Origin: Mycobacterium sp. 1245111.1
GTDB lineage: Bacteria > Actinomycetota > Actinomycetes > Mycobacteriales > Mycobacteriaceae
Length of the DNA: 64,000 nucleotides
Reading direction: 5' to 3'
Assembly (NCBI RefSeq): GCF_001673405.1
Contig: NZ_LZLV01000102.1
Coordinates: forward strand, 28,065-92,064
In this document: positions 1 to 9,637 of the stretch, in pieces
How positions within the stretch are numbered: position 1 is the first letter of the stretch
Layout: each line of letters opens with the position of its first letter
Made by a program: the position numbers and the translations under genes
The notes under the pieces: generated by a model
The model's input: the letters and a program-made list of their open reading frames with translations, nothing else
Told to the model about the DNA's origin: nothing
The model's database searches: none

Positions 1-1952
1 GCCCCTACCTCCGCCAGCACGCCGACAACCCGGTGCACTGGCGGCAGTGGTCGCCGGCCGCGCTAGCCGAGGCCGCCGAACGTGATGTGCCGGTGCTGCT
101 TTCGATCGGCTACGCGGCCTGCCACTGGTGCCACGTGATGGCCCACGAGTCATTCGAGGACGACGAGGTGGCTGCGGCGATGAACGCCGGCTTCGTCTGC
201 ATCAAGGTGGACCGCGAGGAACGGCCCGACATCGACGCGGTCTACATGAACGCCACCGTCGCGCTCACCGGGCAGGGCGGCTGGCCCATGACATGCTTCC
301 TGACGCCCGACGGGCGGCCGTTCTTCTGTGGCACCTACTATCCCAAAGCCGGTTTCCTGCAGTTACTTTCGGCGGTGTCGGCAACGTGGCGGGACCGCCG
401 TAGCGAGGTCGAGCAGGCGTCCGACCGAATCGCGGGCGAATTGCGGTCGATGGTTTCCGGTCTGCCCGACGCGGGTCTGCAGATCGAGCCCGCCCTGCTG
501 GACCATGCCGTCGCCGCGGTGCTGCGCGACGAGGACACTGAGCACGGCGGGTTCGGCGGTGCGCCGAAATTCCCTCCCTCGGCGTTGCTCGAGGCACTGC
601 TTCGGCATTGGGAGCGGACCGGCTCGCCGCACGCTCTGGCCGCGGTCCAGCGCGCTGGGACCGCGATGGCCCGCGGCGGGATGTACGACCAACTGGCCGG
701 TGGATTCGCTCGCTACAGTGTCGACAACGCTTGGGTGGTACCGCATTTCGAGAAGATGTTGTACGACAACGCGTTGCTGTTGCGAGCTTACGCGCACTGG
801 GCCCGCCGCACCGGCGACCCGCTGGCGCGCCGCGTAACCGCCGAGACCGCGCGGTTCATGCTCGACGAACTGCGCGACGACAGCGGCATGTTCACGTCGT
901 CACTGGACGCCGACGCCGACGGCCGCGAGGGCTCGACCTACGTCTGGACACCAACCGAGCTGGTCACGATCCTGGGTAATGAAGACGGACGTTGGGCCGC
1001 TTCGATTTTCGAGATCACCCACGCCGGAACCTTTGAGGACGGCGCATCGGTGCTGCAGCGACGCGTCGACCCCGACGACGCCGACCGCCTCGAGCGTGTC
1101 CGGGCAGCGCTGCTGTCCGCGCGGTCGGCCAGGCCCCAACCGCCCCGCGATGACAAAGTCGTCACCTCCTGGAACGGCCTCGCGATCACCGCGCTGGCCG
1201 AAGCCGGCGTGGCGCTGGCCGCGCCCGAATTCGCAGCCGCCGCAGCAGATTGCGCGAAGGCGTTACTGCGCCTGCATCTGGTGGACGGGCGACTGCGTCG
1301 GGCCAGCCTTGCCGGCCAGGTCGGCGAAAGCGCGGCCATTCTCGAGGATTACGCGATGCTTGCCACCGGTCTGCTCGCGGTGTACCAGCTGACCCCGAAT
1401 GCCACGTGGCTGGCCTCCGCGACAGTGCTGCTCGATAATGCGTTGGCGCACTTCACCGATCGTGACCGGCCGGGCCACTGGTTCGACAGCGCCGACGATG
1501 CCGAGCAGCTGGTGGTGCGGCCGGCCGACCCCTACGACGGTGCGACCCCGTCGGGCGCGTCGGCGATCGCCGAGGCATTGCTCACTGCGGCACATTTGGC
1601 CGGCGAGGAGCGCTACCTGGACGCAGCCGCCACCACGCTGCAGGCACATTCGGTGCTGCTGGCCCGCGCGCCGCGCTCGGCCGGGCATTGGCTGGCCGTC
1701 GCGGAGGCCGCCGTGCGAGGACCGTTGCAGATCGCGGTGGCCTGCTCTGGCCCGGACTCGCCGCTGCTGGCCGACGCCCGCCGGATCGCTCCCGGCGGCA
1801 CGATAGTGGTCGGCGGCGCGCTGGACTCGTCGCCGCTGCTGGCCGGCCGCGACCTGATCGGCGACGCCGATGCGGCCTACGTATGCCGCGGCCGCGTCTG
1901 CGATCTTCCGGTCACGCGCGCCGCGGACCTGGCCGCCGCACTCGCCCGGTAG
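1..1952 (+). CDS. DUF255 thioredoxin-domain protein (YyaL/spermatogenesis-associated 20 type), 5' truncated
   Basis: The reading frame is open from base 3 and begins inside the conserved PYLRQHADNPVHW block, so the true start lies upstream; the GTG at 33 is internal. An N-terminal thioredoxin-like fold carries the C-H-W-C pair in SIGYAACHWCHVM. It is followed by a long alpha/alpha-toroid region resembling glycosyl-hydrolase or N-acylglucosamine epimerase folds. The family is widespread but its reaction is not established; a redox or sugar-modifying role is only inferred. It matches Rv1084 in position and sequence (recalled). Its TAG stop also forms part of the -10 hexamer of the next gene. 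Confidence 0.9.
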   Translation, partial: PYLRQHADNPVHWRQWSPAALAEAAERDVPVLLSIGYAACHWCHVMAHESFEDDEVAAAMNAGFVCIKVDREERPDIDAVYMNATVALTGQGGWPMTCFLTPDGRPFFCGTYYPKAGFLQLLSAVSATWRDRRSEVEQASDRIAGELRSMVSGLPDAGLQIEPALLDHAVAAVLRDEDTEHGGFGGAPKFPPSALLEALLRHWERTGSPHALAAVQRAGTAMARGGMYDQLAGGFARYSVDNAWVVPHFEKMLYDNALLLRAYAHWARRTGDPLARRVTAETARFMLDELRDDSGMFTSSLDADADGREGSTYVWTPTELVTILGNEDGRWAASIFEITHAGTFEDGASVLQRRVDPDDADRLERVRAALLSARSARPQPPRDDKVVTSWNGLAITALAEAGVALAAPEFAAAAADCAKALLRLHLVDGRLRRASLAGQVGESAAILEDYAMLATGLLAVYQLTPNATWLASATVLLDNALAHFTDRDRPGHWFDSADDAEQLVVRPADPYDGATPSGASAIAEALLTAAHLAGEERYLDAAATTLQAHSVLLARAPRSAGHWLAVAEAAVRGPLQIAVACSGPDSPLLADARRIAPGGTIVVGGALDSSPLLAGRDLIGDADAAYVCRGRVCDLPVTRAADLAAALAR

Positions 1953-1955
1953 CCT
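1950..1955 (+). promoter_or_regulatory. Candidate leaderless -10 hexamer for the ketosteroid isomerase gene
   Basis: TAGCCT fits TANNNT, lies 7 nt before the ATG at 1963 and overlaps the stop codon of the upstream gene. No Shine-Dalgarno sequence is present. Confidence 0.45.
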
Positions 1956-1962
1956 CCCACCC

Positions 1963-2334
1963 ATGCCGAGTGCCGAACAGATCACCGCCGTCGTCAACAG
2001 CTACATCAGCCTGGTCAGCAACGGAACCGCGGATGACCTCGTCGAGCTGTACGCCGACGACGCCACCGTCGAAGACCCGGTGGGCGGTGAGGTTCACATC
2101 GGCCGCCAGGCGATTCGCGGCTTTTACTCCGCGATGGAAGGCGTTGCGCGCCAATGCGAATTGGTCACGCTGCGGGTGGCCGGCCACGAGGCGGCGTTCC
2201 ACTTCAAGCTGACCGTCACCGCCGGCGACACCAAGATGGTGATCGAGCCGATCGACGTGATGGTGTTCGACAGCGAGGGCAAGATCAGCTCGATGAAGGC
2301 CTACTGGTCACCCGAGAGCGTCACCCAGCTCTGA
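1963..2334 (+). CDS. Ketosteroid delta5-isomerase-like protein (SnoaL/NTF2 fold)
   Basis: 123 aa, full length for a bacterial 3-oxo-delta5-steroid isomerase. Family members move a double bond from delta5 to delta4 by intramolecular proton transfer. The known catalytic set aligns nearly residue for residue with the Comamonas enzyme: Tyr14 in AVVNSY, Asp38 in ATVEDPVG, and an Asp at about 98 in EPIDVMVF corresponding to Asp99. The ATG at 1963 follows a TANNNT box by 7 nt. It ends against the convergent hemolysin III gene with no gap. Steroid as the substrate is inferred from the conserved residues; a 3beta-HSD gene lies about 19 kb away. Confidence 0.85.
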   Translation: MPSAEQITAVVNSYISLVSNGTADDLVELYADDATVEDPVGGEVHIGRQAIRGFYSAMEGVARQCELVTLRVAGHEAAFHFKLTVTAGDTKMVIEPIDVMVFDSEGKISSMKAYWSPESVTQL

Positions 2335-3090
2335 TCAGAAAACCGCGAACCAGATCGCGATGTAGTGGCAGGTCGCGGCGATCACGGTGCAGGCGTGGAA
2401 GAACTCGTGATACCCGAACGTGTTCGGCCACGGGTCGGGCCAGCGCAGCGCATACATGATGCCGCCGATGCTGTACAGCGTGCCGCCGACGGCCAGCAGC
2501 ACCATCGCCGTGACGCCAGCGTTGTGCAGGATCACCGCGATGTAGAACGCCGAGACCCAGCCGAGGACCAGATACAGCGGCACACCCACCCAGCGCGGCG
2601 CGGTCGGCCAGCACATCTTGAGCAGCACCCCGGCCAGGGCACCACCCCACACCATCCAGAGCACCAGCACGCCCGACTCGTGCGGCATGGCCAGCACGGC
2701 GAACGGCGTATAGGTGCCCGCGATCAGCACGAAGATCATCGAGTGGTCGAGCCGCTTCATCCAGGTGCGGACCTTCACCGATTTCCAGGTAACGCGGTGA
2801 TAGACCGCGCTGACCGTGAACATGCCCACCACCGCGCCGGTGTAGACGAACGTGGACAGGCCCGCCGCGAGTCCGGCCAGCGGCCACGAGACGGAGATCA
2901 GCGACGCGCCGGCGAACACCGCGAGCACCGCCGAAACCAGGTGGATCCAGCCCCGCGCCCGGGGCTTGACCAGTGCCTGGGCGGTGTCTTTGACGCCGTC
3001 GACAATGTGCTCGGCGACCTCGCCGACGGTGCTGCTCGGCCCGGTTGTGTGGGATGAACTGATCACATCGGTCTCGCGACTCAACAGCAC
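2335..3090 (-). CDS. Hemolysin III / PAQR-family integral membrane protein
   Basis: 251 aa if started at the GTG at 3090. An AAGGAG at 3095-3090 overlaps that codon and is better spaced for the TTG at 3084 (249 aa), which I prefer biologically. About seven membrane spans follow a polar N-terminus of about 45 residues. Conserved PAQR/HlyIII features are visible: S-x(3)-H in SAVYHRV, an early Asp in [17 protein letters not shown], and a C-terminal H-x(3)-H in GYHEFFHAC. Those residues form a membrane metal site in relatives. It corresponds to Rv1085c (recalled). True haemolytic activity is doubtful; a lipid hydrolase or receptor-like role is possible. Confidence 0.88.
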   Translation of the reverse strand: MLLSRETDVISSSHTTGPSSTVGEVAEHIVDGVKDTAQALVKPRARGWIHLVSAVLAVFAGASLISVSWPLAGLAAGLSTFVYTGAVVGMFTVSAVYHRVTWKSVKVRTWMKRLDHSMIFVLIAGTYTPFAVLAMPHESGVLVLWMVWGGALAGVLLKMCWPTAPRWVGVPLYLVLGWVSAFYIAVILHNAGVTAMVLLAVGGTLYSIGGIMYALRWPDPWPNTFGYHEFFHACTVIAATCHYIAIWFAVF

Positions 3091-3122
3091 TCCTTAACGC
3101 CGATGGGTACTTGCGCCCACAG

Positions 3123-3128
3123 TAATCT
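3123..3128 (+). promoter_or_regulatory. Candidate leaderless -10 hexamer for the Z-isoprenyl synthase gene
   Basis: TAATCT (TANNNT) lies 8 nt before the GTG at 3137; no Shine-Dalgarno sequence lies between them. Confidence 0.45.
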
Positions 3129-3136
3129 GGATCGCT

Positions 3137-3931
3137 GTGGAGATCATTCCGCCGCGCGTCAAGGAGCCGTTATATCGGCTCTACGAGTTGCGGCTGCGGC
3201 AAGGACTGGCCGCGTCGAAATCCGCGCTGCCGCGTCACATCGCCGTGCTGTGCGACGGTAACCGCCGCTGGGCCCGCGACGCCGGCTATGAAGACGTCAG
3301 CTACGGGTATCGGATGGGCGCCGCCAAGATCGCCGAGATGCTGCGCTGGTGCCAAGAGGCCGGCATCGAAATGGCCACCGTCTATTTGCTTTCCACCGAG
3401 AACCTGCGCCGCGATCCGGCCGAGTTGGCAGCGCTGATCGAGATCATCACCGACGTCGTCGAGGAGATTTGCGCGCCGGCCAACGGCTGGAGTGTGCGCA
3501 CGGTCGGGGATTTGGAGCTGATCGGCGAGGAGCCCGCGCGTCGGCTGCGTGGCGCGGTAGAGGGCACCGCCGCCGCCGACGAGGGCAACTTCCACGTCAA
3601 CGTCGCGGTCGGATACGGCGGCCGGCAGGAGATCACCGACGCGGTACGCGCGCTGCTGGGCAAGGCGATCGCCAACGGGGCCACCGGCGAGGAACTCGTC
3701 GAAGCCATCACCGTCGACGGCATCTCCGAGAACCTCTACACCTCCGGTCAGCCCGACCCCGATCTGGTGATCCGGACATCGGGGGAGCAGCGGCTGTCCG
3801 GATTCCTGTTGTGGCAGAGCGCGTATTCGGAAATGTGGTTCACCGAAGCGCACTGGCCGGCGTTCCGCCGGGTCGACTTCCTGCGCGCGCTGCGCGATTA
3901 CAGCCAGCGGCACCGCCGCTACGGCGCCTAG
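3137..3931 (+). CDS. uppS: Short-chain Z-isoprenyl diphosphate synthase (Z-FPP synthase type)
   Basis: 264 aa cis-prenyltransferase. Such enzymes condense isopentenyl diphosphate with an allylic diphosphate in Z configuration. The catalytic Asp40 sits in AVLCDGNRRWAR and the C-terminal diphosphate-binding block is RTSGEQRLSGFLLWQ. Overall similarity is to Rv1086, the (Z,E)-farnesyl diphosphate synthase that supplies decaprenyl phosphate synthesis. Leu84, which I recall as limiting chain length in Rv1086, is present (VYLLS). The GTG start is supported by a TANNNT box 8 nt upstream and by family N-termini. The gene diverges from hemolysin III. The short-chain product is inferred. Confidence 0.93.
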   Translation: MEIIPPRVKEPLYRLYELRLRQGLAASKSALPRHIAVLCDGNRRWARDAGYEDVSYGYRMGAAKIAEMLRWCQEAGIEMATVYLLSTENLRRDPAELAALIEIITDVVEEICAPANGWSVRTVGDLELIGEEPARRLRGAVEGTAAADEGNFHVNVAVGYGGRQEITDAVRALLGKAIANGATGEELVEAITVDGISENLYTSGQPDPDLVIRTSGEQRLSGFLLWQSAYSEMWFTEAHWPAFRRVDFLRALRDYSQRHRRYGA

Positions 3932-3996
3932 CCCGGCGATCGCCAGCGCGGCGCAGCGGGTCGCCTTCAGGGAACGAGGTTTGGCACACTGAGAAC

Positions 3997-5358
3997 ATGG
4001 CTGCGCTCTCAGCTTTCGTGTTCTCGCTGAGCTGGTGGCTGGGGCTGTATCTGTTGGCCCGCAATCCGCGCAAGCCGGTGCTCGTGTTCTCCGCGGTCGG
4101 CCTGTGCAGTTTCGCGACGGTCGTCGCGCTGGACGCGGTGCGGCTGCTCACCCACTCCGCGCTGCTTGGTCACGTCGAGATCTATCTGGTCGCGGTTCCC
4201 GGGGTGGCCTGGTTCGCGGTCCTTCTCGAACTGGCCCGGCCGAGCGACGGCGATCGCGGGCGCACCGGCGAGGTGTTGCTGGTCGCTTTGGTGGGCGCGC
4301 TGACGCTGGTCGGTGCGACGCTGGCCGGCAGCGTCGCCGGCCCGCTGCGGCTGGGTCACCTGGTGATGTGCGGCGTGATCTCGGTGTCGACGCTGTGCGC
4401 GATGGTCGCGGCCCTGCGACACCGAACGCAGAAGATTCCGATGGTCGGGCTGATCGTCACCGCGACGATGTTCTTCGCGTTGGCCAATGCGATCCTGGTC
4501 ATCCCGCTGGGCGTGGTGCCGAGCTGGCTGGCGTTGGCGTCGACGGGCTGCGACGTGTTCTGCCTCGGTGTCGCGGTGGCGCTGTGGGACGCCTTCGACG
4601 AGGGCCAGGCGCTGCGTGCCGACATGCTGCGCTCGTTCACCGGCACCGGGATGGTCGTCGCGCTGCTCGGCGGCCAGATGCTGATCGCGATCGCGTTGAC
4701 GCGTCGCGAGAGCACCGCGCAGGTCGCCTTGACCGTCCTGCTGTTCACCAGCCTGGCGATCGCGGCGTCGGTGCAGGTGCTGGCCGACCCGCTGGCCGGC
4801 CTGCTCGACCGGATGGTGTTCTCGCGGGCGCCGTTGCTGCGGGCCCATCGAGACACGTTGCGCCGCACCCAGTCCGCGCTGCCACTGCGGTTGGCCGACC
4901 CGCTGGAGCGCTTCGACGACGACACGTTCGCCCGGCTGACCCGCCGCGCACTGGGCCACTACGGCGACCTGTCCAAGCTCGTCGCCAATCCGCTGACCGC
5001 GCTGCCCTGCATCGACGAGCGGCTGGCCGCCCGCGGCGCCCCCGATCAACCGCTGGAGCGGGCCATCGAACTCAAGGCGTTGCTGGCCGACCGGATCGCG
5101 GCGCTCAAACCCCGCGACGGCGGCGACTTCGGCACCAGCGAGGAGTGGCGCCACTACAACTCGCTGTACTTCCCGTACGTCGTCGGGGTGCGCGCCTATG
5201 CCCAGAACGCCACCGCAGCCGGCCTGGATCCGACCGCGCGTCAGGCGTGGCAGTGGTTCGTCACCGAGGTACCCCAACGCTCGCTACACAACTGGCAAAA
5301 CGCCGCAGCCAAGCTGATCGCCGCAGATCTGCGCGGCAGGGTGGCCGTCTCCAGCTAG
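3997..5358 (+). CDS. Conserved multi-pass membrane protein of unknown function
   Basis: 453 aa from the ATG at 3997. The first roughly 280 residues are hydrophobic, with eight to nine predicted spans. The C-terminal 170 residues are soluble and rich in Arg, Asp and Leu. The N-terminal half looks like the 7TM sensor regions found before histidine kinases, but no kinase, HAMP or other output motif follows. I do not recognise a characterised relative. The following gene is separated by 150 bp. A membrane-anchored scaffold or sensor is possible but unproven. Confidence 0.75.
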   Translation: MAALSAFVFSLSWWLGLYLLARNPRKPVLVFSAVGLCSFATVVALDAVRLLTHSALLGHVEIYLVAVPGVAWFAVLLELARPSDGDRGRTGEVLLVALVGALTLVGATLAGSVAGPLRLGHLVMCGVISVSTLCAMVAALRHRTQKIPMVGLIVTATMFFALANAILVIPLGVVPSWLALASTGCDVFCLGVAVALWDAFDEGQALRADMLRSFTGTGMVVALLGGQMLIAIALTRRESTAQVALTVLLFTSLAIAASVQVLADPLAGLLDRMVFSRAPLLRAHRDTLRRTQSALPLRLADPLERFDDDTFARLTRRALGHYGDLSKLVANPLTALPCIDERLAARGAPDQPLERAIELKALLADRIAALKPRDGGDFGTSEEWRHYNSLYFPYVVGVRAYAQNATAAGLDPTARQAWQWFVTEVPQRSLHNWQNAAAKLIAADLRGRVAVSS

Positions 5359-5508
5359 CCGTTAGCCCGGCTAGCTGCGGAATACGTGGCCAGGATCACT
5401 CAGTTGACCTGCGCATGGCAGTGCCTGGCAGTGCTTCGCGTCGATCTGGCAGTCCCCCAACGGCAGGCTCAGAAGCGATCGACCCGATATCGCAAGGAGT
5501 TTCCGAAC

Positions 5509-5928
5509 ATGACCGCTGTTACTCCACTGGCCGCCCGGCCATTCGACGACTCGACCGATTCCCTGTTGCGTTTCGCACTGCGGCTCGACGCAACGCTGAG
5601 CGGCGCGATCGGCCTCTTTATCGCCTTGATGGCTGACCCACTCTCCGCGCTGACCGGACTGAGCTCGCTCACCGAATTCAGCGGCGGCGCACTGCTTGTG
5701 CTCGCGGGCCTGGCCGTCTACGGGTTTGCCGCGGTGCCCGATCTGCGCCGCGTGGGCCGCGGCCTGATCGTCGGCAATGTCGTTCTGGCGGTGGCGACGC
5801 TCGCCGTGGTCGCCGCAGGCGTGTTGCCGCTGACCGCGGCCGGTGTCGCCGCGACGCTGGCCACCGCCGGCTACTTCGCGCTGATGGCCTACCTGCAATA
5901 CCTCGGAGTGCGCCGCCTGCCGGCGTAG
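5509..5928 (+). CDS. Small four-span membrane protein, hypothetical
   Basis: 139 aa from the ATG at 5509. AAGGAG at 5494-5499 gives good spacing and rules out the longer upstream frame. After a 30-residue soluble N-terminus there are about four hydrophobic segments (LSGAIGLFIALMA, LLVLAGLAVYGFAA, IVGNVVLAVATLAVV, and VAATLATAGYFALMAYLQYLG). No catalytic motif is visible. Such proteins are often annotated only as integral membrane protein. It converges on coaA, which ends about 95 bp downstream. Confidence 0.8.
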   Translation: MTAVTPLAARPFDDSTDSLLRFALRLDATLSGAIGLFIALMADPLSALTGLSSLTEFSGGALLVLAGLAVYGFAAVPDLRRVGRGLIVGNVVLAVATLAVVAAGVLPLTAAGVAATLATAGYFALMAYLQYLGVRRLPA

Positions 5929-6022
5929 CTCCCGTCCCGCCGGTGCGGGGCGCCGCTGTCAGAGGTTGCGGCGAGCGTCCCCGCATCGGCTTGTTGCGTG
6001 CCGAACGTCGAGTTGTGCGGCA

Positions 6023-6961
6023 TCACAGCTTGCGCAACCGCAGCCGGTTGATGGAGTGATCGGCGTCCTTGCGCAACACCAGGGTGGCGCGTGGTCGGGT
6101 CGGCAGGATGTTCTCGATCAGGTTGGGCCGGTTGATCGATCGCCAGATGTCCTTGGCCGCGATGTCGGCCTGCTGGTCGGTCAGCCCCGCATAGTGGTGG
6201 AAGTGCGACGCCGGATTGGCGAATGCCGTCGAGCGCATCGCGAGGAACCGCGAGATGTACCACTGCTCGATGTCCTCGATCCGGGCGTCGACATAGAGCG
6301 AGAAGTCGAACAGGTCCGACACCATCAGCGTCGGCCCGGTCTGCAGCACGTTCAGACCCTCGAGGATCAGGATGTCGGGGTGGCGGACCACCTGCTTGGC
6401 GTCGGGCACCCGGTCGTAGTGCAGGTGTGAATACACCGGCGCGCACACGTAGTCCGAGCCCGATTTCACCGAGGTGACGAACCGCATGAGCGCCCGCCGG
6501 TCGTAGCTCTCCGGAAAACCCTTGCGGTGCATCAGGTTTCGACGACTCAGCTCGGCATTCGGGTAGAGAAACCCGTCGGTGGTGACCAGGTCGACGCGTG
6601 GGTGATGATCCCAGCGGGCCAGCAACGCCTGCAGCACACGGGCCGTCGTCGACTTGCCGACGGCCACGCTGCCGGCCACCCCGATGATGAACGGCACCGG
6701 CCGGTCGGGATTCTGCTGTGGTTCGCCGAGGAACTCCGCCGTCGCCTGGAACAACCTCTGCCGGGCCGCGACCTGGAGGTGCAGGAGTCGCGCCAGCGGC
6801 AGGTAGACCTCTTCGACCTCGCGGAGGTTGACCTGCTCGCCGATGCCGCGCAGACCGACGATTTCCTCTTCGGTCAGGGGCTGCGGCGTCGACATACGGA
6901 GCGCGCGCCACTGTCGTCGATCGAACTCCACGTAGGGGCTCGGCTCGCTGGGCCGCGGCAT
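6023..6961 (-). CDS. coaA: Type I pantothenate kinase
   Basis: 312 aa, the usual length for bacterial CoaA. It phosphorylates pantothenate with ATP, the first committed step of coenzyme A synthesis, in the cytoplasm. The P-loop [12 protein letters not shown] lies at residues 94-105. The family blocks [33 protein letters not shown] and ILEGLNVLQ follow in order. It matches Rv1092c (recalled). The ATG at 6961 sits back to back with the divergent DUF885 gene. Confidence 0.96.
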   Translation of the reverse strand: MPRPSEPSPYVEFDRRQWRALRMSTPQPLTEEEIVGLRGIGEQVNLREVEEVYLPLARLLHLQVAARQRLFQATAEFLGEPQQNPDRPVPFIIGVAGSVAVGKSTTARVLQALLARWDHHPRVDLVTTDGFLYPNAELSRRNLMHRKGFPESYDRRALMRFVTSVKSGSDYVCAPVYSHLHYDRVPDAKQVVRHPDILILEGLNVLQTGPTLMVSDLFDFSLYVDARIEDIEQWYISRFLAMRSTAFANPASHFHHYAGLTDQQADIAAKDIWRSINRPNLIENILPTRPRATLVLRKDADHSINRLRLRKL

Positions 6962-7005
6962 GACAGTCAGTCTTGCAGCATGGGCGGAGCCTCGGACTGC
7001 TGGGA

Positions 7006-7011
7006 TAGCGT
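7006..7011 (+). promoter_or_regulatory. Candidate leaderless -10 hexamer for the DUF885 gene
   Basis: TAGCGT lies 8 nt before the GTG at 7020. It favours that start over the in-frame ATG at 6960, which would overlap the coaA start. Confidence 0.4.
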
Positions 7012-7019
7012 TAGACGTC

Positions 7020-8237
7020 GTGGAACCTGACGCGCTGATCCGCGAGTACCTGCTCCTTGGTCTGCGTTTCGACCGGATCGAGCAGGGCTACGTCGACGCC
7101 TTCACCGGCGATCCGGCGCTGCGCCAGACGGTGGCCAACGAGCCGGCACCCGCGCCGGCCGAGCTGGCCCGCCAGGCCGCGCGACTGCTCGCCGCATTGC
7201 CGGATGTGCCCCGCCGCAGTGATGTGGGGGGCCTCGACTCCCAGCGCGCCGACTACCTGGGCGCACATCTGCGGGCGCTGGAATGCGCGGCCCGCAAATT
7301 CGCCGGCGAAGACATCGGGTTCGTCGACGAAGTCCACGCCTACTTCGACGTGCGCATCGGCAAGGGCGACCCCGAGACATACCGCCAGGCGCACGCCCGC
7401 CTCGACGAGGCGCTGGGCGGCACCGGCCCGCTGGCCGACCGGATGGAAGCCCACCGCGTCGGCGAGGAGATCCCGCCCGAGAAGTTGGCGGCGTGCATCG
7501 ACGCGTTCTCCAGCGCGTTGCGCGACCGGGTCCGCGCCGAGTACCCGCTGCCGGACACCGAAACTGTCGAATACCAGGTCGTGACTGACAAGCCGTGGTC
7601 GGGATTCAACTACTACCTGGGCGACTACCGCTCGACGGTGGCCGTCAACGCCGACCTCAAACAGTTGATGTCCAACCTGCCGCGGCTGGTGGCCCACGAG
7701 TCCTACCCGGGCCACCACACCGAGCACTGCCGCAAGGAGGCGGGCCTGGTTCATCGCAAAGGCCAGGCCGAGCAGACCATCTTCCTGGTGAACACCCCGC
7801 AGTGCCTGATGGCCGAGGGCCTGGCCGACCTGGCGCTGTACGCGGCGATCGGCGCGGGCTGGGGGAGCTGGGCCAGCGACATCTACGCCGACCTCGGGCT
7901 GCGTTTCGACGGCGAGCGTGCCGAGGCGGTGTCCGAGGCGTCGGCGGCGCTGGCCAGTGTGCGACAGGACGCGGCGTTGATGCTGCACGACGAGCATCGC
8001 GACGCCGACGAGGTCGCGGAGTTCCTCCGGCGCTGGCTGCTGGTCAACGACACCCGGGCCCGGCAGATGCTGCGGTTCCTGTCGTCGCCGCTGTGGCGCG
8101 CCTACACCAGCACCTACGTCGAGGGCTATCGGCTGTTGCGGGGCTGGCTCGACGATCGGCCCACGGGCGTCAGCCTGGTGGAACGCTTCGGCCGTTTGCT
8201 CGACGAGCCGTTCGTGCCGTCGTCGATGCCCGCTTAG
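7020..8237 (+). CDS. DUF885-family putative metallohydrolase
   Basis: 405 aa from the GTG at 7020; an in-frame ATG at 6960 would add 20 residues and overlap coaA. DUF885 proteins are alpha-helical. The conserved [11 protein letters not shown] motif here resembles a gluzincin zinc-binding helix (His-Glu, then His-His), with a later Glu in [11 protein letters not shown] as a possible third ligand. Peptidase or other hydrolase activity is therefore inferred. No signal peptide is seen, so a cytoplasmic location is expected. Its stop codon forms part of the glyA -10 box, so glyA probably has its own transcript. Confidence 0.85.
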   Translation: MEPDALIREYLLLGLRFDRIEQGYVDAFTGDPALRQTVANEPAPAPAELARQAARLLAALPDVPRRSDVGGLDSQRADYLGAHLRALECAARKFAGEDIGFVDEVHAYFDVRIGKGDPETYRQAHARLDEALGGTGPLADRMEAHRVGEEIPPEKLAACIDAFSSALRDRVRAEYPLPDTETVEYQVVTDKPWSGFNYYLGDYRSTVAVNADLKQLMSNLPRLVAHESYPGHHTEHCRKEAGLVHRKGQAEQTIFLVNTPQCLMAEGLADLALYAAIGAGWGSWASDIYADLGLRFDGERAEAVSEASAALASVRQDAALMLHDEHRDADEVAEFLRRWLLVNDTRARQMLRFLSSPLWRAYTSTYVEGYRLLRGWLDDRPTGVSLVERFGRLLDEPFVPSSMPA

Positions 8238-8240
8238 ACT
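8235..8240 (+). promoter_or_regulatory. Candidate leaderless -10 hexamer for glyA
   Basis: TAGACT lies 7 nt before the GTG at 8248, and its TAG is the DUF885 stop codon. Confidence 0.45.
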
Positions 8241-8247
8241 GACGGGC

Positions 8248-9579
8248 GTGACTGCCGCACCCGATGCCCGCACTCGTTCCTCCAAGTCCACTGCGATGTT
8301 GGCGCCGTTGGCCGACGTCGACCCCGATATCGCCGAGCTGCTCGGCAAGGAGCTTGGGCGCCAGCGCGACACGCTCGAGATGATCGCGTCGGAGAACTTC
8401 GTGCCGCGGGCGGTGCTCCAGACCCAGGGCAGCGTGCTGACCAATAAGTACGCCGAGGGACTGCCGGGCCGGCGCTACTACGGCGGTTGCGAGTACGTCG
8501 ACGTCGTCGAGAACATCGCTCGCGACCGGGCCAAGGCGCTATTCGGCGCCGACTTCGCCAACGTGCAACCGCACTCCGGTGCCCAGGCCAACGCCGCGGT
8601 GCTGCATGCGCTGATGTCGCCGGGGGAGCGCCTGCTCGGGATGGACCTGGCCAACGGCGGCCACCTGACGCACGGCATGAAGCTGAACTTCTCCGGGAAG
8701 CTTTACCAGACCGGCTTTTACAGCGTCGACCCCACGACCCACCGGGTCGACATGGACGCGGTGCGCGCCACGGCGCGCGAGTTCCGGCCGAAGGTGATCA
8801 TCGCCGGGTGGTCGGCCTACCCGCGGATCCTGGACTTCGCCGCGTTCAAGGCGATCGCCGACGAGGTCGACGCCAAGCTGTGGGTGGACATGGCGCACTT
8901 CGCCGGGCTGGTCGCCGCAGGGTTGCACCCGTCGCCGGTGCCGCACGCCGACATCGTCTCCACCACCGTGCACAAGACGTTGGGCGGCCCGCGATCCGGT
9001 CTGATCGTGGGCAAGCAGGAGTACGCGAAGTCGGTCAACTCCGCGGTGTTCCCCGGCCAGCAAGGTGGCCCGCTGATGCACGTGATCGCGGCCAAGGCCG
9101 TGGCGCTGAAAATCGCGGGCACCCCGGAGTTCATCGAACGCCAGCAGCGCACGCTGTCCGGCGCGCGGATTATCGCCGAGCGACTGCTGGCGGCCGACGT
9201 CGCCAAGGCCGGCGTCTCGGTGGTCAGCGGCGGCACCGACGTCCACCTGGTGCTGGTCGACCTGCGTGACTCGCCGCTGGACGGTCAGGCCGCCGAGGAC
9301 CTGCTGCACGATGTCGGCATCACGGTCAACCGCAACGCGGTCCCCAACGACCCGCGGCCCCCGATGGTCACGTCCGGCCTGCGGGTAGGCACCCCGGCGT
9401 TGGCCACCCGCGGTTTCGGCGACGCCGAGTTCAGCGAGGTCGCCGACATCATCGCCACCGCACTGGCTATGGGCGCCAGCGCCTCTGAAGGGAAAGTATC
9501 GTCGCTGCGCGACCGCGTCACCCGTCTGGCCAGGGAGTTCCCGCTGTACGACGGCCTGGAGGACTGGTCGCTCGTCTGA
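8248..9579 (+). CDS. glyA: Serine hydroxymethyltransferase
   Basis: 443 aa PLP enzyme that interconverts serine and glycine with tetrahydrofolate and supplies one-carbon units. Recognisable blocks are [11 protein letters not shown] near the N-terminus, [26 protein letters not shown], and the PLP-lysine segment [14 protein letters not shown]. The N-terminus is about 15 residues longer than the E. coli enzyme, as in other mycobacteria. The GTG start is placed by the TANNNT box 7 nt upstream. It matches glyA1 (Rv1093, recalled) and precedes the desaturase gene. Confidence 0.97.
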   Translation: MTAAPDARTRSSKSTAMLAPLADVDPDIAELLGKELGRQRDTLEMIASENFVPRAVLQTQGSVLTNKYAEGLPGRRYYGGCEYVDVVENIARDRAKALFGADFANVQPHSGAQANAAVLHALMSPGERLLGMDLANGGHLTHGMKLNFSGKLYQTGFYSVDPTTHRVDMDAVRATAREFRPKVIIAGWSAYPRILDFAAFKAIADEVDAKLWVDMAHFAGLVAAGLHPSPVPHADIVSTTVHKTLGGPRSGLIVGKQEYAKSVNSAVFPGQQGGPLMHVIAAKAVALKIAGTPEFIERQQRTLSGARIIAERLLAADVAKAGVSVVSGGTDVHLVLVDLRDSPLDGQAAEDLLHDVGITVNRNAVPNDPRPPMVTSGLRVGTPALATRGFGDAEFSEVADIIATALAMGASASEGKVSSLRDRVTRLAREFPLYDGLEDWSLV

Positions 9580-9624
9580 TCGGCAACGAGCCGGGTCAGA
9601 TTTCGGATAACTGTGTACGCGGGT

Positions 9625-9630
9625 TATAGT
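9625..9630 (+). promoter_or_regulatory. Candidate leaderless -10 hexamer for desA2
   Basis: TATAGT lies 7 nt before the ATG at 9638, in a locally AT-rich stretch with no Shine-Dalgarno sequence. Confidence 0.5.
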
Positions 9631-9637
9631 TACTTTT

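Noticed and set aside
3349..4000. Long upstream extension of the membrane protein gene at 3997
   Set aside because: It overlaps uppS in another frame and has no family similarity.
4009..5277. 422-codon minus-strand frame opposite the membrane protein gene
   Set aside because: Gln/Arg/His-rich shadow translation with no domain.
5359..5508. TGGCAGTG-type short repeats before the 139-aa membrane protein gene
   Set aside because: Only three imperfect 7-8 bp copies; too weak to call a repeat or operator, and no tRNA fold was found.
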